Both the position numbers and the translations under genes were made by a program. This document shows, piece after piece, positions 42,832 through 46,329 of a DNA stretch of 46,329 bases. Within the stretch, counting starts at the first letter, position 1, and the number at the start of each line of letters is the position of its first letter. The notes beneath the pieces are model-generated. The model had not been told where the DNA came from. It did no database searches and saw only the letters and a program-made list of their open reading frames with translations. This stretch comes from Oscillospiraceae bacterium (GTDB lineage Bacteria; Bacillota; Clostridia; Oscillospirales; JAAYXM01), in the NCBI GenBank assembly GCA_017421025.1, contig JAFQME010000027.1:1-46329 (forward strand), written 5' to 3'.

Positions 42832-43245
42832 ATGCCTACAGTTAACCAGTTGATCAGAAAGGGAAGACAGGTTTCCACCTACAAGTCCACTGCTCCGGCA
42901 TTGCAGAAGGGTTTCAACTCTCTGAAGAAGACCGAAACCGATCTCAGCTCTCCGCAGAAGCGTGGTGTTTGTACTGCTGTCCGTACCGCAACTCCGAAGA
43001 AGCCGAACTCTGCGCTTCGTAAGATTGCCCGTGTACGCTTGACAAACGGAACCGAGGTTTCCGCCTACATCCCGGGTATTGGTCACAACCTGCAGGAGCA
43101 CAGCGTGGTTATGATCCGCGGCGGTCGTGTTAAGGACCTCCCTGGTGTTCGTTACCATATCATTCGCGGAACTCTTGATACTCAGGGCGTGAGCAACCGT
43201 ATGCAGGCTCGCTCCAAGTACGGCGCAAAGAAACCGAAGAAGTAA
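42832..43245 (+). CDS. rpsL: 30S ribosomal protein S12
   Basis: A 137-residue protein starting [13 protein letters not shown]. The decoding-site loop [15 protein letters not shown] has the unmutated Lys of streptomycin-sensitive S12, and [18 protein letters not shown] is also standard. It sits at the decoding centre. The ribosome site is AAAGGAGG. A small AAGGCAA/TTGCCTT hairpin (42782-42796) lies in its leader. Confidence 0.98.
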   Translation: MPTVNQLIRKGRQVSTYKSTAPALQKGFNSLKKTETDLSSPQKRGVCTAVRTATPKKPNSALRKIARVRLTNGTEVSAYIPGIGHNLQEHSVVMIRGGRVKDLPGVRYHIIRGTLDTQGVSNRMQARSKYGAKKPKK

Positions 43246-43462
43246 GATCAAACTTACACAAGACTTTACCACGCATATTGCAAGGCAAAGTCACGCCTTG
43301 CCTGAGCGTTTATATAAGAACAACATCCTTGTTCGGAATATAGACCTCTCGGCAGGCACCTACCGGAAAGCGTTTTTGGCACAGTGATCTTAGACAAGGG
43401 TCATGATAAAACGCTTTTGGAGTACCTATGAAATCATTTCCGATATGAAGGAGGGAAGAAAC
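43246..43462 (+). promoter_or_regulatory. long structured rpsL-rpsG intercistronic region
   Basis: 217 bp without a gene. Hairpins seen: GCAAGGC (43280-43286) with GCCTTGC (43295-43301), GAACAA (43318-43323) with TTGTTC (43329-43334), and a long-range 9-bp pairing AAGCGTTTT (43368-43376) with AAAACGCTT (43408-43416). E. coli S7 represses its operon by binding between rpsL and rpsG; a similar role here is inferred. No promoter or U-tract terminator is clear. Confidence 0.5.
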
Positions 43463-43933
43463 GTGCCAAGAAGAGGATTTGTCCCGAAGAGGGATGTATT
43501 GCCGGATCCGATGTACGGCTCCAAGCTCGTCACCAAGCTGATCAACAGCATCATGCTCGATGGCAAGAAGGGTGTTGCACAGAAGATTGTTTACGGCGCA
43601 TTTGATATTGTCAAGGAGAAGTCCGGTAAGGAGCCGATCGCTGCATTTACCGAAGCGATGGAAAACATCATGCCGGTTCTCGAAGTTAAAGCACGCCGTG
43701 TTGGTGGTGCTACTTACCAGGTCCCGATGGAAGTTCGTCCGGAGAGACGTCAGACCCTGGGTCTGCGTTGGCTGACCGCTTACTCCCGTGCTCGTAGCGA
43801 GCGCACCATGAGTGAGCGTTTGGCAGGCGAAATTCTCGACGCAATGAACGGCGTCGGTAACTCCGTCAAAAAGCGTGAAGATACGCACAAGATGGCTGAA
43901 GCGAATAGGGCATTTGCACATTTCCGCTGGTAA
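43463..43933 (+). CDS. rpsG: 30S ribosomal protein S7
   Basis: A 156-residue protein starting at GTG 43463 ([16 protein letters not shown]). The family signatures are [17 protein letters not shown] and [23 protein letters not shown]. It nucleates assembly of the 30S head. The GTG follows AAGGAGGG at 8 bp; an in-frame ATG upstream at 43403 falls in the structured leader and is not used. Confidence 0.97.
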   Translation: MPRRGFVPKRDVLPDPMYGSKLVTKLINSIMLDGKKGVAQKIVYGAFDIVKEKSGKEPIAAFTEAMENIMPVLEVKARRVGGATYQVPMEVRPERRQTLGLRWLTAYSRARSERTMSERLAGEILDAMNGVGNSVKKREDTHKMAEANRAFAHFRW

Positions 43934-43987
43934 TCGGCTGTTTACTCATTCACTATTAACCGTTCTACCATCGAAAGGAGTCACAAA

Positions 43988-46069
<2,082 letters not shown>

Positions 46070-46091
46070 TCGAATAATTCAAAAAAAACAG

Positions 46092-46120
46092 TTGCAAATT
46101 CTGTTGGTTTATTATAGAAT
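46092..46120 (+). promoter_or_regulatory. probable tuf promoter
   Basis: TTGCAA (46092-46097), 17-nt spacer and TAGAAT (46115-46120) in the 120-bp fusA-tuf gap. It would add independent transcription of tuf, which needs more product than fusA. Confidence 0.6.
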
Positions 46121-46189
46121 AGTCTTATATCCAGGCAAAATAAAATTGTAATACTTTGATTTCATCAAAACATAAGGAGGATCTTTAAA

Positions 46190-46329
46190 ATGGCAAAAGA
46201 AAAATTTGAGAGATCGAAACCCCATGTAAACATTGGTACCATCGGTCACGTTGACCACGGTAAAACCACTCTGACCGCAGCTATCACCAAGACTCTGGCT
46301 TTCCAGGGCAAGGCTAAGTTCGAAGCATA
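46190..46329 (+). CDS. tuf: elongation factor Tu, 5' part
   Basis: The first 46 codons are present before the right edge. They begin [19 protein letters not shown], then [14 protein letters not shown], the P-loop GxxxxGK(T) of EF-Tu. It delivers aminoacyl-tRNA to the ribosome. The ribosome site is AAGGAGG. The rest lies outside the window. Confidence 0.98.
   Translation, partial: MAKEKFERSKPHVNIGTIGHVDHGKTTLTAAITKTLAFQGKAKFEA

Overview
The window is a contiguous stretch of a Clostridia-type Firmicutes chromosome. The gene set fits the Oscillospirales/Ruminococcaceae side of the class: CIRCE-controlled groESL, a dcw cluster with DUF881 and Sbp proteins, DUF1836, DUF6062 and YlbJ proteins, MutS2, and MurE with the diaminopimelate-type DNPR motif. 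Base composition is moderate and fairly even. I see no phage, IS, integrase or CRISPR sequence. Gene families were recognised by reading the translations; no search was run, so genus and species are not claimed.

Layout. 1-200: one partial and one complete tRNA gene on the minus strand, each with its own near-consensus promoter. 274-5083: amidase, a small membrane protein, a class A PBP and a THUMP-type RNA methyltransferase. 5219-7300: groES-groEL with promoter, CIRCE operator and terminator. 7315-12396: poorly characterised genes (DUF6062, a ROK-like protein, DegV, DUF1836, a Cys-rich mini-protein, YlbJ). 12468-19515: rlmB, a degenerate P-type ATPase-like membrane protein, era, recO, mutS2. 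19596-23383: an HPr-like protein lacking His15, uvrC, rsmD, coaD and a coiled-coil protein. 23545-37164: the dcw cell-wall and division cluster (mraZ, rsmH, ftsL, PASTA-PBP, murE, murF, mraY, ftsW, murG, murA, ftsQ, DUF881, sbp). 37117-38325: ftsZ with its own promoter. 38325-38806: ruvX on the minus strand. 38826-46329: the ribosomal and elongation-factor block (rpmG, secE, nusG, rplK, rplA, rplJ, rplL, L7Ae-like, rpsL, rpsG, fusA, tuf partial).

How the genes work together. The dcw block holds precursor ligases (MurE, MurF), lipid carrier steps (MraY, MurG), the first committed enzyme (MurA) and septal polymerisation proteins (FtsW, PASTA-PBP, FtsL, FtsQ) ahead of FtsZ. The ribosomal block carries visible control elements: two similar 39-nt L1-site-like RNA motifs ahead of rplK and rplA, and a promoter, L10-type leader and terminator ahead of rplJ.

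Most notable points. (1) The 718-residue protein between rlmB and era looks like a P1B-type ATPase whose catalytic motifs are gone, with a Lys/Pro repeat tail. (2) rpoB and rpoC are absent from their usual place between rplL and the L7Ae-like gene. (3) murD and ftsA are missing from the dcw cluster. (4) The HPr-like protein has Arg at position 15 but keeps Ser46. (5) FtsZ has a divergent C-terminal tail. (6) The L1-like leader motif is present twice.
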